The position numbers and the translations under genes are program-made. Of a stretch of 64,000 nt of DNA, positions 8,183 through 20,355 are shown piece after piece; position 1 is the first letter of the stretch, and each line of letters starts with the position of its first letter. The notes beneath the pieces are model-generated. The model saw only the letters and a list, made by a program, of their open reading frames with translations, searched no databases and was not told the origin of the DNA. Origin of the DNA: Micromonospora sp. DSM 45708 (GTDB lineage Bacteria; Actinomycetota; Actinomycetes; Mycobacteriales; Micromonosporaceae); NCBI RefSeq assembly GCF_039566955.1, contig NZ_CP154796.1:992001-1056000 (forward strand), given 5' to 3'.

Positions 8183-8947
8183 TCAGATGCCTGTCCAGAG
8201 CCCGGCGGGCTCCTCGTCGCAGTGCGGGTGCACGTGCTCGTGGTCCGGGTCGGCGTGGTGGCCGGCCGGCTCGGGCACCGCGCCGTCGTGGGCGATCCCG
8301 CCCTGGTGCACCACCACGGCCCGGCTGATCAGCGGGCGCAGCGGCCCCAGCTCGTGGGCGACCAGCAGCACCGTGCCGCCGCCGTCGCGGAACGCGTGCA
8401 GCGCCCCGGCGAACGCCTCCTGGCTGGCTGCGTCCACCCCGGCGGTCGGCTCGTCGAGCACCAGCAGCTCCGGGCCACCGGCGAGCGCGCGGGCGATCAG
8501 GACGCGTTGCTGCTGGCCGCCGGAGAGCGTGGCCACCGGGTCGCCGGCCCGGTCGGCGAGCCCGACCGCGCGCAGCGCCTCCGCCACCGCCTCCCGGTCC
8601 GCCCGCCCCGCCGGGCGGAGCACGCCCCGGCGGGCCAGCCGCCCGGACGCCACCACCTCGGCCACCGTGGCGGGCACCCCGCCGCCGGCGCCGAGCCGCT
8701 GCGGGACGTACCCGATGCGGTGCCACTGCCGGAAGCGGCGCTGCGGCGTGCCGAACAGGGTGACCGATCCGGCGCCGAGCGGCACCAGGCCGAGCGCGGC
8801 GCGGACCAGCGTCGACTTGCCGGAGCCGTTGGCGCCGAGCACGGCGACCACCTCACCGGCGGTCAGCGTCAGCGAGACGTCGCGCAGCACCGGCCGGCCG
8901 TCGTAGCCGACGGTCGCGTGCACGATGTCGATCACGGGTGGGGTCAT
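8183..8947 (-). CDS. znuC: zinc ABC transporter ATP-binding protein
   Basis: A 254-residue ABC ATPase powering zinc import. Walker A is GANGSGKST (38-46), the signature is [10 protein letters not shown], Walker B is [12 protein letters not shown] and the switch His lies in VAHELG. The C-terminal tail is rich in His and Asp ([13 protein letters not shown]), as often found in zinc transporters. The ATG overlaps the last codon of znuA (ATGA), showing translational coupling. Confidence 0.92.
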   Translation of the reverse strand: MTPPVIDIVHATVGYDGRPVLRDVSLTLTAGEVVAVLGANGSGKSTLVRAALGLVPLGAGSVTLFGTPQRRFRQWHRIGYVPQRLGAGGGVPATVAEVVASGRLARRGVLRPAGRADREAVAEALRAVGLADRAGDPVATLSGGQQQRVLIARALAGGPELLVLDEPTAGVDAASQEAFAGALHAFRDGGGTVLLVAHELGPLRPLISRAVVVHQGGIAHDGAVPEPAGHHADPDHEHVHPHCDEEPAGLWTGI

Positions 8948-9885
8948 GAGCAGTCCAGGGCGGTTCGCAGGGTCTGGAGGTTGGTACGCATCGCGGAGAG
9001 GTAGTCGCCCTCGGCCGGTGGGCCCTCGATCGGGTCCAGGACCGCGGTCCGTGCCCCGACCGTCCGGGCGATCGTCTCGGCGACCTTCGGGCTGACCAGC
9101 GTCTCGAAGAAGATCGTGGTGGCCCGGTGCTCGCGGGCCTCGTTCGTGACCTCGGCGAGCCGCTGCGGGGAGGGCTCGGACTCCGGGGTGAGGCCGGTGA
9201 GCCCGATCTGCTCCAGCCGGTAGTGCTCGGCCAGGTAGCCGAAGGCGGTGTGGCTGGTCACGATCTCCCGGCGCTGGCAGGTGCGCAGGCCCTCGGCGTA
9301 CTCGGTGTCGAGCGTGGCAAGCTCGGCGCGCAGCGCGCCGGCCCGGGCGGTGTAGTCGGCGGCGTGGTCCGGGTCGACCGTGCCGAGGCGCTCGGCGAGC
9401 TTGTCGCCGACGGTGGCCAGCCGGGTCGGGTCGAGCCAGAGGTGCGGGTCCTTGCCGCTGTCCTTCTCCTCGTGGCCGGCCTCGCCCTCGTGGTCGTGGC
9501 CGCCGGCGGCGGCGTCGAGCAGCGGGGTGACGCCGGCCACGTCGAACGCGCGGTCCCCGCCGTTCTGCTCGACCGCCTCGTCCACGGCCGGCTGGAAACC
9601 GGTCAGGTAGACGATCAGCTCGGCGTCGACCACCTGGCCGACCTGGCGGGGGTTCAGCTCCAGGTCGTGCGGCTCCGCGCCGGGCTTGGTCAGGTTGCCG
9701 ACCGCCACCCGGTCGCCGCCGATCCGTTCGGCCAGGAACTGGAGCGGGTAGAACGCGGCCACCACGTCGACCCGATCGGGGTCCTTGCCACCGCCGTCGC
9801 TGTCCGAGCAGGCGCTGAGCCCGCCCACGGCGAGCAGGGCGGCGGTGGCGGCGGCCAGGGCGCGGGGGGTGGCACGAACGGTCAT
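8944..9885 (-). CDS. znuA: zinc-binding ABC transporter lipoprotein
   Basis: A 313-residue cluster A-I solute-binding protein. It has a lipoprotein signal peptide with lipobox LSAC (Cys26), the metal-site motif around GAEPHDLEL, a charged His-rich flexible loop ([15 protein letters not shown]) typical of zinc rather than manganese binders, and then DPHLWLDP. The [11 protein letters not shown] segment contributes a third ligand. It is the first gene of the znuACB operon, with a candidate Zur box just upstream. It captures zinc outside the membrane and hands it to ZnuB. Confidence 0.92.
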   Translation of the reverse strand: MTVRATPRALAAATAALLAVGGLSACSDSDGGGKDPDRVDVVAAFYPLQFLAERIGGDRVAVGNLTKPGAEPHDLELNPRQVGQVVDAELIVYLTGFQPAVDEAVEQNGGDRAFDVAGVTPLLDAAAGGHDHEGEAGHEEKDSGKDPHLWLDPTRLATVGDKLAERLGTVDPDHAADYTARAGALRAELATLDTEYAEGLRTCQRREIVTSHTAFGYLAEHYRLEQIGLTGLTPESEPSPQRLAEVTNEAREHRATTIFFETLVSPKVAETIARTVGARTAVLDPIEGPPAEGDYLSAMRTNLQTLRTALDCS

Positions 9886-9901
9886 GGGAGCAACTGTCCG
9901 C

Positions 9902-9921
9902 GATAACGAAAACTATTGTCA
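9902..9921 (-). promoter_or_regulatory. candidate Zur box upstream of znuA
   Basis: The minus strand reads TGACAATAGTTTTCGTTATC. This resembles the AT-rich TGAnAATnnTTTTCA-type operator of actinobacterial Zur and lies 17 to 36 bases before the znuA start. Zinc-loaded Zur bound here would block transcription of the uptake operon. Confidence 0.6.
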
Positions 9922-9970
9922 AAAACGCATGCTTGCATGTCAGCGTGGGTCGGCCCGGCCCGGCGCCGGC

Positions 9971-10234
9971 TCAACCGACCGTCAGCTTGGCCAGCGCCAC
10001 CGCGATCAGCAGGGTGAGCATCAGCAGCCGCAGCACCCGGGTCGCCGGTGCCTGCACCGGCCAGGTGACCGTCATCAACCCGACCAGCCCGGCCGCCAGC
10101 ACCAACAGCAGGACGCCGCCGGCCGGGCCGGGCGCGAACAGGCCGACCAGCACCAGCACCAGCGCGGCGAGGAACACCGTCGTCGGGTTGAGCCGGGCCA
10201 ACCGGGACAGCACGGGACTCTGCGTACGCTGCAT
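9971..10234 (-). CDS. small membrane protein, possibly DUF6703
   Basis: An 87-residue protein with three hydrophobic segments (about 18-34, 37-56 and 66-84) and a basic N-terminus ending LARLNPTTVF. It resembles the small actinobacterial DUF6703-type membrane proteins, but I am not certain of the family. The ATG at 10234 is divergent from the monooxygenase gene with only 27 bases between the two starts, so their promoters must overlap. It lies just upstream of the znuA promoter. Confidence 0.65.
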   Translation of the reverse strand: MQRTQSPVLSRLARLNPTTVFLAALVLVLVGLFAPGPAGGVLLLVLAAGLVGLMTVTWPVQAPATRVLRLLMLTLLIAVALAKLTVG

Positions 10235-10261
10235 GCCACAAACTCTACGAGGAGGAACGCC

Positions 10262-10603
10262 GTGCTGGTCACCAACCGGTTCGTGGTGGACGCCGAAACG
10301 GCTGACGAGTTCACCCGGGAGGCGCACGCCGCGCTGGCCGCGCTCGCCGCCCGCCCCGGCTACCTGCGCGGCGAGCTGCTCCGGGCGCTCGACGACCCGG
10401 CCCACTGGTGCCTGCTCACCGAATGGGAGTCGGTCGGGGCGTACCGGCGGGCGCTGGGCGGGTTCGACGTCAAGGTCACCGCCGTGCCGCTGCTCGCCCG
10501 GTCGGTGGACGAGCCGTCGGCGTACGAGACGCTCGCCAACGCCGCCCCGCAGGGCGAGATCGTCGTCGTCGCCAGCGATCGTGCCGCAGGCCCGTACCGC
10601 TGA
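10262..10603 (+). CDS. antibiotic biosynthesis monooxygenase-type protein
   Basis: A 113-residue ferredoxin-like alpha+beta protein of the ABM superfamily. It opens with the typical VTNRFVVDAETADEFTREAHAALAALAARPGY, followed by the strand-and-tryptophan pattern HWCLLTEWESVGAYRRAL. The start is GTG 10262 with GAGGAGG eight bases upstream. Family members include cofactor-free monooxygenases and haem-degrading enzymes; nothing here indicates which. It is adjacent to but not overlapping the next gene. Confidence 0.75.
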   Translation: MLVTNRFVVDAETADEFTREAHAALAALAARPGYLRGELLRALDDPAHWCLLTEWESVGAYRRALGGFDVKVTAVPLLARSVDEPSAYETLANAAPQGEIVVVASDRAAGPYR

Positions 10604-10628
10604 GTCCCGGGGCACTACCCTGGCGCGT

Positions 10629-11183
10629 ATGACCGCTCCCGGACCGGCCGCGCCACCCCCGCCACCCGTGCCGCCCGGCACGCCGCCGGCCGTCCCGGCG
10701 GACCCCGGCGTACCCGCGCCGCCCTCCGGTCCCGGCGTCGCGCCGCCGTTCGCCGCCCCGCCCACCGAGGGCGGACGGGCCCGGCTCTGGCTCGGCCTCG
10801 GCGTCGGCGCGCTGGCCGTGGTGCTCTGCTGCGGCGGGGGCGGCGCGGCCGTGGTCGGGCTGGCGGTGAGCAACGTGCAGGCGGTCGGGGAGCAGGGCCG
10901 GGCGGTCACCGACGACTACTACCAGGCGCTGGTCGCCCGCGAGTGGTCCAAGGCGTACGACAGGCTCTGCGACGACGCCCGGCGACGCGAGTCCCGGCCG
11001 GAGTTCGAGCGGCGGGCCGCCACCGAGCCGCAGATCTCCGGCTACCGGGTGGGCAAGGTCGACACCACCACGCTGACCGTGCCGGTGGACGTCACGCTGG
11101 CCGGTGGGCGGCGGGAGGCGCAGACCGTCACGCTGGCGCCCGACCGGCAGACCGGCGGCATGGAGGTCTGCGGGGTGAGCTGA
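10629..11183 (+). CDS. membrane-anchored protein with DUF4878-like extracellular domain
   Basis: A 184-residue protein. The first 55 residues are almost entirely Pro, Ala and Gly, a low-complexity cytoplasmic tail. One transmembrane helix follows ([16 protein letters not shown]), then a roughly 105-residue extracellular domain beginning with [25 protein letters not shown]. That looks like the NTF2-like DUF4878/lumazine-binding fold. It has a conserved-looking pair of Cys (CDD and VCG). Function is unknown; such proteins are common in actinobacterial envelopes. Confidence 0.7.
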   Translation: MTAPGPAAPPPPPVPPGTPPAVPADPGVPAPPSGPGVAPPFAAPPTEGGRARLWLGLGVGALAVVLCCGGGGAAVVGLAVSNVQAVGEQGRAVTDDYYQALVAREWSKAYDRLCDDARRRESRPEFERRAATEPQISGYRVGKVDTTTLTVPVDVTLAGGRREAQTVTLAPDRQTGGMEVCGVS

Positions 11184-11296
11184 CCGGCCCCCGGTATTCT
11201 GCTGGGCTCGGGGCCGAGGCGGTCGTACCGTGGTCCCGAACAGCCCGGTTCCATCCATCTAGACCGCGCCGACCGCCAGCCGGCGTAGGAGGAAAC

Positions 11297-12676
<1,380 letters not shown>

Positions 12677-12686
12677 GGAGGTAAGG

Positions 12687-12716
12687 CGGGGCCCCGACCG
12701 ATCGGTCGGGGCCCCG
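12687..12716 (+). terminator. 30-bp perfect palindrome after glyS
   Basis: CGGGGCCCCGACCGA is followed at once by its own reverse complement. Such U-tract-less GC hairpins commonly end actinobacterial transcripts. A TACACT -10-like hexamer (12717-12722) follows, six bases before the dusB GTG, suggesting a leaderless dusB mRNA. Confidence 0.75.
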
Positions 12717-12728
12717 TACACTTGTCCG

Positions 12729-13901
12729 GTGACCGCCCCGACCCTGCCCGCGCTGCGCCCGCTGACCCTTGGGCCGCATGAGGTGTGGCCGCCGGTGGTG
12801 CTCGCGCCGATGGCCGGGATCACCAACGTCGGCTTCCGGTGGCTCTGCCGCGAGCAGGGCGGCGGCATCTACGTCTGCGAGATGATCACCACCCGGGCGC
12901 TGGTCGAGCGGAACCCGAAGACGCTGCGCATGATCGCGTTCGGCGCCGACGAGCACCCCCGCAGCCTCCAGCTCTACGGCACCGACCCGGAGATCACCGC
13001 CGCCGCCGTGCGGATCGTGGTTGAGCGGGACCTCGCCGACCACATCGACCTGAACTTCGGCTGCCCGGTCCCGAAGGTCACCCGCCGGGGCGGCGGCTCG
13101 GCCCTGCCGTGGCGACGCCGGCTCTTCGCCCGGCTGGTCCGGGCCGCGGTGGACGCCGCGTCACCCGCCGGGGTGCCGGTCACGGTCAAGATGCGCAAGG
13201 GCATCGACGACGACCACCTGACGTACGTCGAGGCCGGGCTGGCCGCCCAGGACGCCGGCGTGGCAGCGGTCGCCCTGCACGGGCGTACGGCGGCGCAGCG
13301 CTACTCGGGCACCGCCGACTGGGACGCGATCGCCACGCTCAAGGCGGCGCTGGACGTGCCGGTGCTCGGCAACGGCGACATCTGGGAGGGCGAGGACGCG
13401 CTGCGGATGGTCGCCCACACCGGCGTGGACGGCGTGGTGGTGGGGCGCGGTTGCCTGGGCCGGCCGTGGCTCTTCGCCGACCTGGAGGCCGCGTTCGACG
13501 GCCGTACCGACCGGCGGTTGCCCACGCTGGGCGAGGTGGCGGTGACCATGCGGCGGCACGCCGAGCTGCTGGTGGAGCAGTTCGTCGCCGGGGCCCGCAA
13601 CCCGGCCCGGGGTGAGCGGGACGGCTGCACCGACTTCCGCAAGCACGTGGCCTGGTATCTGAAGGGCTTTCCGATCGGCGGGGAGCTGCGCCGCTCGCTC
13701 GCCATGATCGAGAGCCTGGCCCAGCTCGACGACCTGCTCGGCAAGCTCGACCCGGAGCTGCCCTTCCCGGTCGAGACGCTCGGCCAGCCGCGCGGCCGGA
13801 CCAACTCCCCGGGCAAGGTCTTCCTGCCTGACGGCTGGCTGGCCAGCCGTGACGACGACACCCCGCCGGACGGCGCCGAGCTGGACGACTCCGGCGGCTG
13901 A
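12729..13901 (+). CDS. dusB: tRNA-dihydrouridine synthase
   Basis: A 390-residue FMN-dependent enzyme reducing uridines in tRNA D-loops. It shows the TIM-barrel start VVLAPMAGITNVGFRWLCRE, the active-site strand HIDLNFGCPVPKVTRRGGGSALP with the catalytic Cys in GCP, a VTVKMRKGIDDDH segment, LHGRTAAQRYSG, and the FMN-phosphate site VVVGRGCLGRPWLF. The C-terminal helical domain binds tRNA. The start is GTG 12729 with no Shine-Dalgarno. Placement behind glyS fits a translation-related neighbourhood. Confidence 0.95.
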   Translation: MTAPTLPALRPLTLGPHEVWPPVVLAPMAGITNVGFRWLCREQGGGIYVCEMITTRALVERNPKTLRMIAFGADEHPRSLQLYGTDPEITAAAVRIVVERDLADHIDLNFGCPVPKVTRRGGGSALPWRRRLFARLVRAAVDAASPAGVPVTVKMRKGIDDDHLTYVEAGLAAQDAGVAAVALHGRTAAQRYSGTADWDAIATLKAALDVPVLGNGDIWEGEDALRMVAHTGVDGVVVGRGCLGRPWLFADLEAAFDGRTDRRLPTLGEVAVTMRRHAELLVEQFVAGARNPARGERDGCTDFRKHVAWYLKGFPIGGELRRSLAMIESLAQLDDLLGKLDPELPFPVETLGQPRGRTNSPGKVFLPDGWLASRDDDTPPDGAELDDSGG

Positions 13902-13912
13902 TCCCGGTACGC

Positions 13913-13947
13913 CGAAGGGCCCGACCCCGGTGGGGTCGGGCCCTTCG
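13913..13947. terminator. bidirectional hairpin terminator
   Basis: A 16-bp perfect stem, CGAAGGGCCCGACCCC (13913-13928) with 13932-13947, and a three-base loop. It sits between the convergent dusB and C39-peptidase genes and can serve both. Confidence 0.85.
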
Positions 13948-13955
13948 TCACTTGG

Positions 13956-14603
13956 TCAGGAGCTGTAGCCGCGGCTGGCGATCCAGTGCGCCAGGGCGTC
14001 CACGTCCATCCGGTAGGAGGCCTGGTCCGGGTTCGCCGAGTCGGCGATCGTCACGACCTTCCCGCCGTCGCGGTAGCCCACCACGCTGATGTAGTGGCCA
14101 CCCTCGAAGGAGTGGACGTTGCCGTCGGTGTCGGTCGCGGTGCCGGCGATGTTGGCCACCACGGCCCGGCCGTCGTCCACCGCGCGCACGATGTCGCCGC
14201 GCAGCTTGTCGACCTTGTCACCGGCCTTGTCGACCGGGATCTCGGTGGACTTGTAGACGTCCTTGCCGGTCTCCTTGTTCAGGATCGGGGTGATGTCGTT
14301 GATGCTGTTGGTGCCGGCCTCGGTGGTGCCCATCTCCTTGGCCATGGCGTCCACGTCGATGTTCTTGCCCTGCACGCTGAGCGCGTTGCGGGCCGCGGCC
14401 GGGCCGCAGAAGTAGAAGTTGGGCTGGGCCTCGTAGCGCACGTCCAGCTCCCGCTCGCCGTGGCCCCGACGGTCGGTCGTGACCTGGGCGGCGCGCTCGG
14501 CGGGGGCGGCCTGGGCGGCGATGGCGGGGCCGGCGATGCCACCGGCGGTGGCGACGATGCCGGCAGCGGTCAGCACGGTCTTGCGCAGCAGAGTGGTAGC
14601 CAT
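13956..14603 (-). CDS. secreted C39-like cysteine peptidase
   Basis: A 215-residue exported protein. A signal peptide of about 35 residues (basic MATTLLRK, hydrophobic core, AQAAPA) precedes a papain-like C39_2 domain. Candidate catalytic residues are Gln60 (oxyanion), Cys66 in NFYFCGPAAARNAL, His170 in FEGGHYISVVGY and Asp188 in TIADSA. It is too short to be fused to a transporter, so it is a free extracellular peptidase or peptidase-like protein. The substrate is unknown. A long leader with a hairpin lies upstream. Confidence 0.8.
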   Translation of the reverse strand: MATTLLRKTVLTAAGIVATAGGIAGPAIAAQAAPAERAAQVTTDRRGHGERELDVRYEAQPNFYFCGPAAARNALSVQGKNIDVDAMAKEMGTTEAGTNSINDITPILNKETGKDVYKSTEIPVDKAGDKVDKLRGDIVRAVDDGRAVVANIAGTATDTDGNVHSFEGGHYISVVGYRDGGKVVTIADSANPDQASYRMDVDALAHWIASRGYSS

Positions 14604-14733
14604 GATCAGTTGCCTCTCTGTCGGGGGTGCGCGGCGATCGGGGGATGCCGCGGAAGTGTGGTAGCCAGCGACGGGCGGCCAGGGGCCTGCTCCGGCGGCT
14701 CGGGGATGTAACGACCGGCGGCCCGAGGTCATT

Positions 14734-14753
14734 CCCCGCCGTTCGCGGCGGGG
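14734..14753 (-). promoter_or_regulatory. UUCG-capped hairpin in the C39 peptidase leader
   Basis: Eight GC pairs close a TTCG tetraloop on the plus reading (CCCCGCCG TTCG CGGCGGGG); the minus-strand RNA has a CGAA loop. It lies 130 bases upstream of the peptidase start inside the gene-free interval 14604-15074. An RNA element is possible but I recognise no riboswitch class. Confidence 0.3.
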
Positions 14754-14908
14754 TCGGCGGGCGGATGCGGCGCGGTCAGCCAGGTACAACGCCCCCGCCC
14801 CGGTGTCGATTCCGCCGTGGCGGTGGCGCCGACCACCATCCGGAACCCGACATGTCACGCTCGGACGCCGGAACGTGACGGCGTCCGGCCCGGGTACGCG
14901 GACACGTG

Positions 14909-14975
14909 CCTACGAACTTGATGGCGTGGATGGATCAGACCCGGGGTGAGTCGTTTACGCCATCAGGTTCGTAGG
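14909..14975. repeat. dispersed inverted repeat, copy A
   Basis: The arm CCTACGAACTTGATGGCGT (14909-14927) pairs with 14957-14975 with one mismatch around a 29-base centre. The same 19-base arm occurs in a second inverted repeat at 55281-55381. It lies 3' of the GH20 gene, so it may act as a terminator or be a small mobile repeat. Confidence 0.85.
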
Positions 14976-15074
14976 CCGTCGACGAGCCACCCGTGGCCCG
15001 CCCGAGCCCCTCGGGCCCGGGTCGCCGACCGCCCGGTGGACCGAACTCGGCGGGGATGTCGGGTTTCGGGCGGA

Positions 15075-16847
15075 TCAGGCCACGGCGTCGGTTGGGTCGG
15101 GGGCGGGCTGGCGGGGGATTCCGGTGGTCGCGGAGTGCGGCCAGGGGATCTCCGGGGAGGGGTGGAAGGTGATGCCGGCGGTGGCCCAGCGCGGCCCGTG
15201 GCCGGCGAGCCGGGCCCGGAACCCGGCCCAGTCGTGCGTCGAGCGGGGGGACCAGCCCAGCTCGGCGACGGCGGGCAGCCGGGGGAAGAGCATGAACTCG
15301 ACCTCGGCGCGGGTGGTGACCGACTCGGTCCACAGCGGCGCCTCCACGCCCAGCACCGCCTCGGCCGGTACGCCGTGGAGGTGGCTGGCCGGGTCCCAGT
15401 CGTACGCGCGCCGCACGTCGACCAGGCCCGCCCAGTCGTGGCCGATGGGGGTGTCCGGGGCGTACTTCATGTCCAGGTAGGCGTGGTTGCCGGGGGAGAG
15501 GATCAGCCGGGCGCCACGGCGTACCGCGTCGGCCGTCTCGGGGTCGTCGCCGTTGGTGCCCCACCACTGGAGGACGCGCCCCTCGACGTGTCCGGCCGGG
15601 GCGAGCTGGTGCCAGCCGACGACCGTCTTCCCGGTGGCGGCGACCAGGGCCTGGGCCCGCTCGACGAAGGCGCGGTAGTGCTCCGCCGGCACCTTGAACG
15701 CCTCGTCGCCGCCGAGGTGCAGCCACGGGCCGGGGGTCAGCGCGGCCACCTCGCCGAACACGTCGGCGACGAAGGCGTACGTCCGCTCGTCGGCGGGGTC
15801 GACGTAGCTGAACCCGACGTCGGTGCCGGTGTACGGCGGTGGCGCGATCCTGCCCGGCGCCAGCTCGGGGTACGCGACCAGCGCCGCGTTGGTGTGCCCC
15901 GGCAGGTCGATCTCGGGCACCACCGTCACGTGCCGGCGGGCGGCGTACGCGACGATGCGCCGGTAGTCGTCCCGGGTGTACCAGCCGCCGGGGCCGCCGC
16001 CGACCTCGGTGGCGCCGCCGACCTCGGCGAGTCGGGGCCAGGAGTCGACGGCGATCCGCCACCCCTGGTCGTCGGTGAGGTGCAGGTGCAGGTGGTTGAG
16101 CTTGTACCGGGCCAGGTGGTCGACCACCCGCAGCACGTCCGGGACGCCGAAGAAGTGCCGGGCGACGTCGAGCATGGCGCCCCGGTAGGGGAAGCGCGGC
16201 CGGTCGACGATCGTGCCGCCGGGCACCGTCCAACGTTCGGCGACCGGGGTGGCGCTCTCGACCGCCGCGGGCAGGAGCTGCCGCAGCGTCTGCGCCCCGT
16301 GGAACAGCCCGGCCGGCGTGTCGGCCGTGATCCGGACGCCGGCGGCGGTGACGTCGAGGCGGTAGCCCTCGTCCCCGAGCGCCGCGTCGCCGGCCGGGCC
16401 GTCGCCGGCCGGGCCGTCGCCGGCCGGGCCGTCGCCGGCCGGGCCGTCGCCGGCCGGGCCGTCGGCCGGCGGGGCCGGGGCCGGTGAGCCCGCGGGCGCG
16501 GTGGCCGCCGAGACGGTGAGCGTCAGCGGGGCGTCCGGCCCGGGATCGGCCTGGTCGGTCACCGGGAGGGGGAAGCCGGTGGGCGGGCGCAGCCAGCCGG
16601 CGAGCTGTTCGGCCACGTCCCGGCCGGCGGCGCTGACCCGCACTGCCGCGTCCGGCGGCAGGGTGTAGTCGCCCGCCGGGTCGGGGTGCGCCCGTTCGGG
16701 GGCCGGCACGACGTCGGCGAGGCGGACCGGCGCGGGCGGGGCGAGCCGCTCGGCGGCCCGCTGGGCGGCGACGCGGGCCAGCTCGGCGGTTGCCGGCGAC
16801 ACGCCGGGCAGGGGGCCGGTCTCGGGGGCTACGGGGTGGGTCGACAC
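15075..16847 (-). CDS. GH20 beta-N-acetylhexosaminidase
   Basis: A 590-residue glycoside hydrolase family 20 enzyme releasing terminal GlcNAc/GalNAc. The N-terminal GH20b-like domain is followed by the TIM barrel, with RGAMLDVARHFF, the LNHLHLHLTDDQGWRI strand and the substrate-assisted catalytic pair Asp381-Glu382 in WLHLGGDEAF. The C-terminal WTES and PRLPAVAELGWSP stretches complete the site. Residues about 127-153 are a pentapeptide repeat (GDGPA) inserted in the N-terminal domain. No signal peptide is visible, so it may act on imported chito-oligosaccharides. A LacI-type operator lies about 110 bases upstream. Confidence 0.92.
   Translation of the reverse strand: MSTHPVAPETGPLPGVSPATAELARVAAQRAAERLAPPAPVRLADVVPAPERAHPDPAGDYTLPPDAAVRVSAAGRDVAEQLAGWLRPPTGFPLPVTDQADPGPDAPLTLTVSAATAPAGSPAPAPPADGPAGDGPAGDGPAGDGPAGDGPAGDAALGDEGYRLDVTAAGVRITADTPAGLFHGAQTLRQLLPAAVESATPVAERWTVPGGTIVDRPRFPYRGAMLDVARHFFGVPDVLRVVDHLARYKLNHLHLHLTDDQGWRIAVDSWPRLAEVGGATEVGGGPGGWYTRDDYRRIVAYAARRHVTVVPEIDLPGHTNAALVAYPELAPGRIAPPPYTGTDVGFSYVDPADERTYAFVADVFGEVAALTPGPWLHLGGDEAFKVPAEHYRAFVERAQALVAATGKTVVGWHQLAPAGHVEGRVLQWWGTNGDDPETADAVRRGARLILSPGNHAYLDMKYAPDTPIGHDWAGLVDVRRAYDWDPASHLHGVPAEAVLGVEAPLWTESVTTRAEVEFMLFPRLPAVAELGWSPRSTHDWAGFRARLAGHGPRWATAGITFHPSPEIPWPHSATTGIPRQPAPDPTDAVA
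16387..16463. repeat. 15-bp tandem repeat inside the GH20 gene
   Basis: About five copies of the 15-base unit CCGGCCGGGCCGTCG encode GDGPA repeats. The period is a multiple of three, so copy-number change would keep the frame. It forms a flexible acidic linker in the N-terminal domain. Confidence 0.9.
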
Positions 16848-16957
16848 GGCGACGGCTCCGAGGGGTGTATTCGTGCGGGATATGGCAAAGGTCAGGTTCG
16901 GCGAAATCCAGTGCCGTCAAGGGTACGAGGGGATTTGGAATTGCGTGATCCTGCGCG

Positions 16958-16971
16958 TGGAAGCGTTCCCA
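16958..16971. promoter_or_regulatory. LacI-family operator (CebR-like box)
   Basis: TGGAAGCGTTCCCA matches the actinobacterial LacI/CebR operator TGGGAGCGCTCCCA at 12 of 14 positions. It sits in the 311-base divergent interval 16848-17158 between the GH20 gene and ppdK, and could control either. Carbohydrate induction of the hexosaminidase is the simpler reading. No other gene is visible in this interval. Confidence 0.55.
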
Positions 16972-17158
16972 AAAACCGGTACGGACGTGGGCAGTGGTGA
17001 CTGTTGTGCCGATCGTCACCGAACGGTCCCAGGTCCCGCGAAATTCGCTTAACCTTCGCCCACCGATCGCTGACGAGCCGGGATTACCGGTGGTCGCTCC
17101 CGGGGTATGTCCGAACTGAACCTTCGTTAAGTGTCAATGGCGCGCGTGGGAGGCTCTG

Positions 17159-19894
<2,736 letters not shown>

Positions 19895-19899
19895 GCGCG

Positions 19900-19941
19900 G
19901 CCGGGCGGGGCCGACGGTCGATACCGGAGGCCCCGCCCGGC
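19900..19941 (+). terminator. hairpin terminator after ppdK
   Basis: A 13-bp perfect stem (GCCGGGCGGGGCC, 19900-19912 with 19929-19941), a 16-base loop and a short T-run (19947-19949). Confidence 0.8.
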
Positions 19942-20007
19942 GCGCCTTTCCGGCCACCCGGGCGTAACCTGAGCTTCCGCCACGTGTCGATCAGGAGGGG
20001 TGGCCGC

Positions 20008-20355
20008 ATGACCGCCGTCTGGGAGAACCTGACCGTCGACGCCCGGGACCCGTCCCGGCTCGCCCGCTGGTGGGCCGAGGCGCTCGGCTACCAGGTGATC
20101 ACCGACAAGCCGGACGAGGTGGAGATCCGCCGCACGCCGGACACGCTCCCCGGCCTGGTCTTCGTCCCGGTCTCCGGGCCGAAGCAGGGAAAGAACCGGC
20201 TGCACGTCGATCTGCGCCCGGCCGACCTGGAGGCCGAGGTGGAACGGCTCGTCGACATGGGCGCGCGGCACGTCGACGTCGGGCAGGGAGAGGCGGGGTG
20301 GACGGTGCTGGCCGATCCGGAGGGCAACGAGTTCTGCGTCCTGCCACCGCGTTGA
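20008..20355 (+). CDS. VOC-family (glyoxalase-like) protein
   Basis: A 115-residue vicinal-oxygen-chelate-fold protein, the short 'Glyoxalase_6' type. It begins WENLTVDARDPSRLARWWAEALGY and ends GWTVLADPEGNEFCVLP, with a central LHVDLRPADLEAEVERLVDMGAR. A His and the terminal Glu are candidate metal ligands. Members range from isomerases to resistance proteins, so no reaction is assigned. AGGAGG precedes the ATG. Its stop overlaps the TTG start of dgt. Confidence 0.8.
   Translation: MTAVWENLTVDARDPSRLARWWAEALGYQVITDKPDEVEIRRTPDTLPGLVFVPVSGPKQGKNRLHVDLRPADLEAEVERLVDMGARHVDVGQGEAGWTVLADPEGNEFCVLPPR

Noticed and set aside
14604..14908. Riboswitch (for example c-di-AMP type) in the C39 peptidase leader
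   Set aside because: A hairpin and some GC-rich pairing are visible, but I could not match the conserved core of any riboswitch class.
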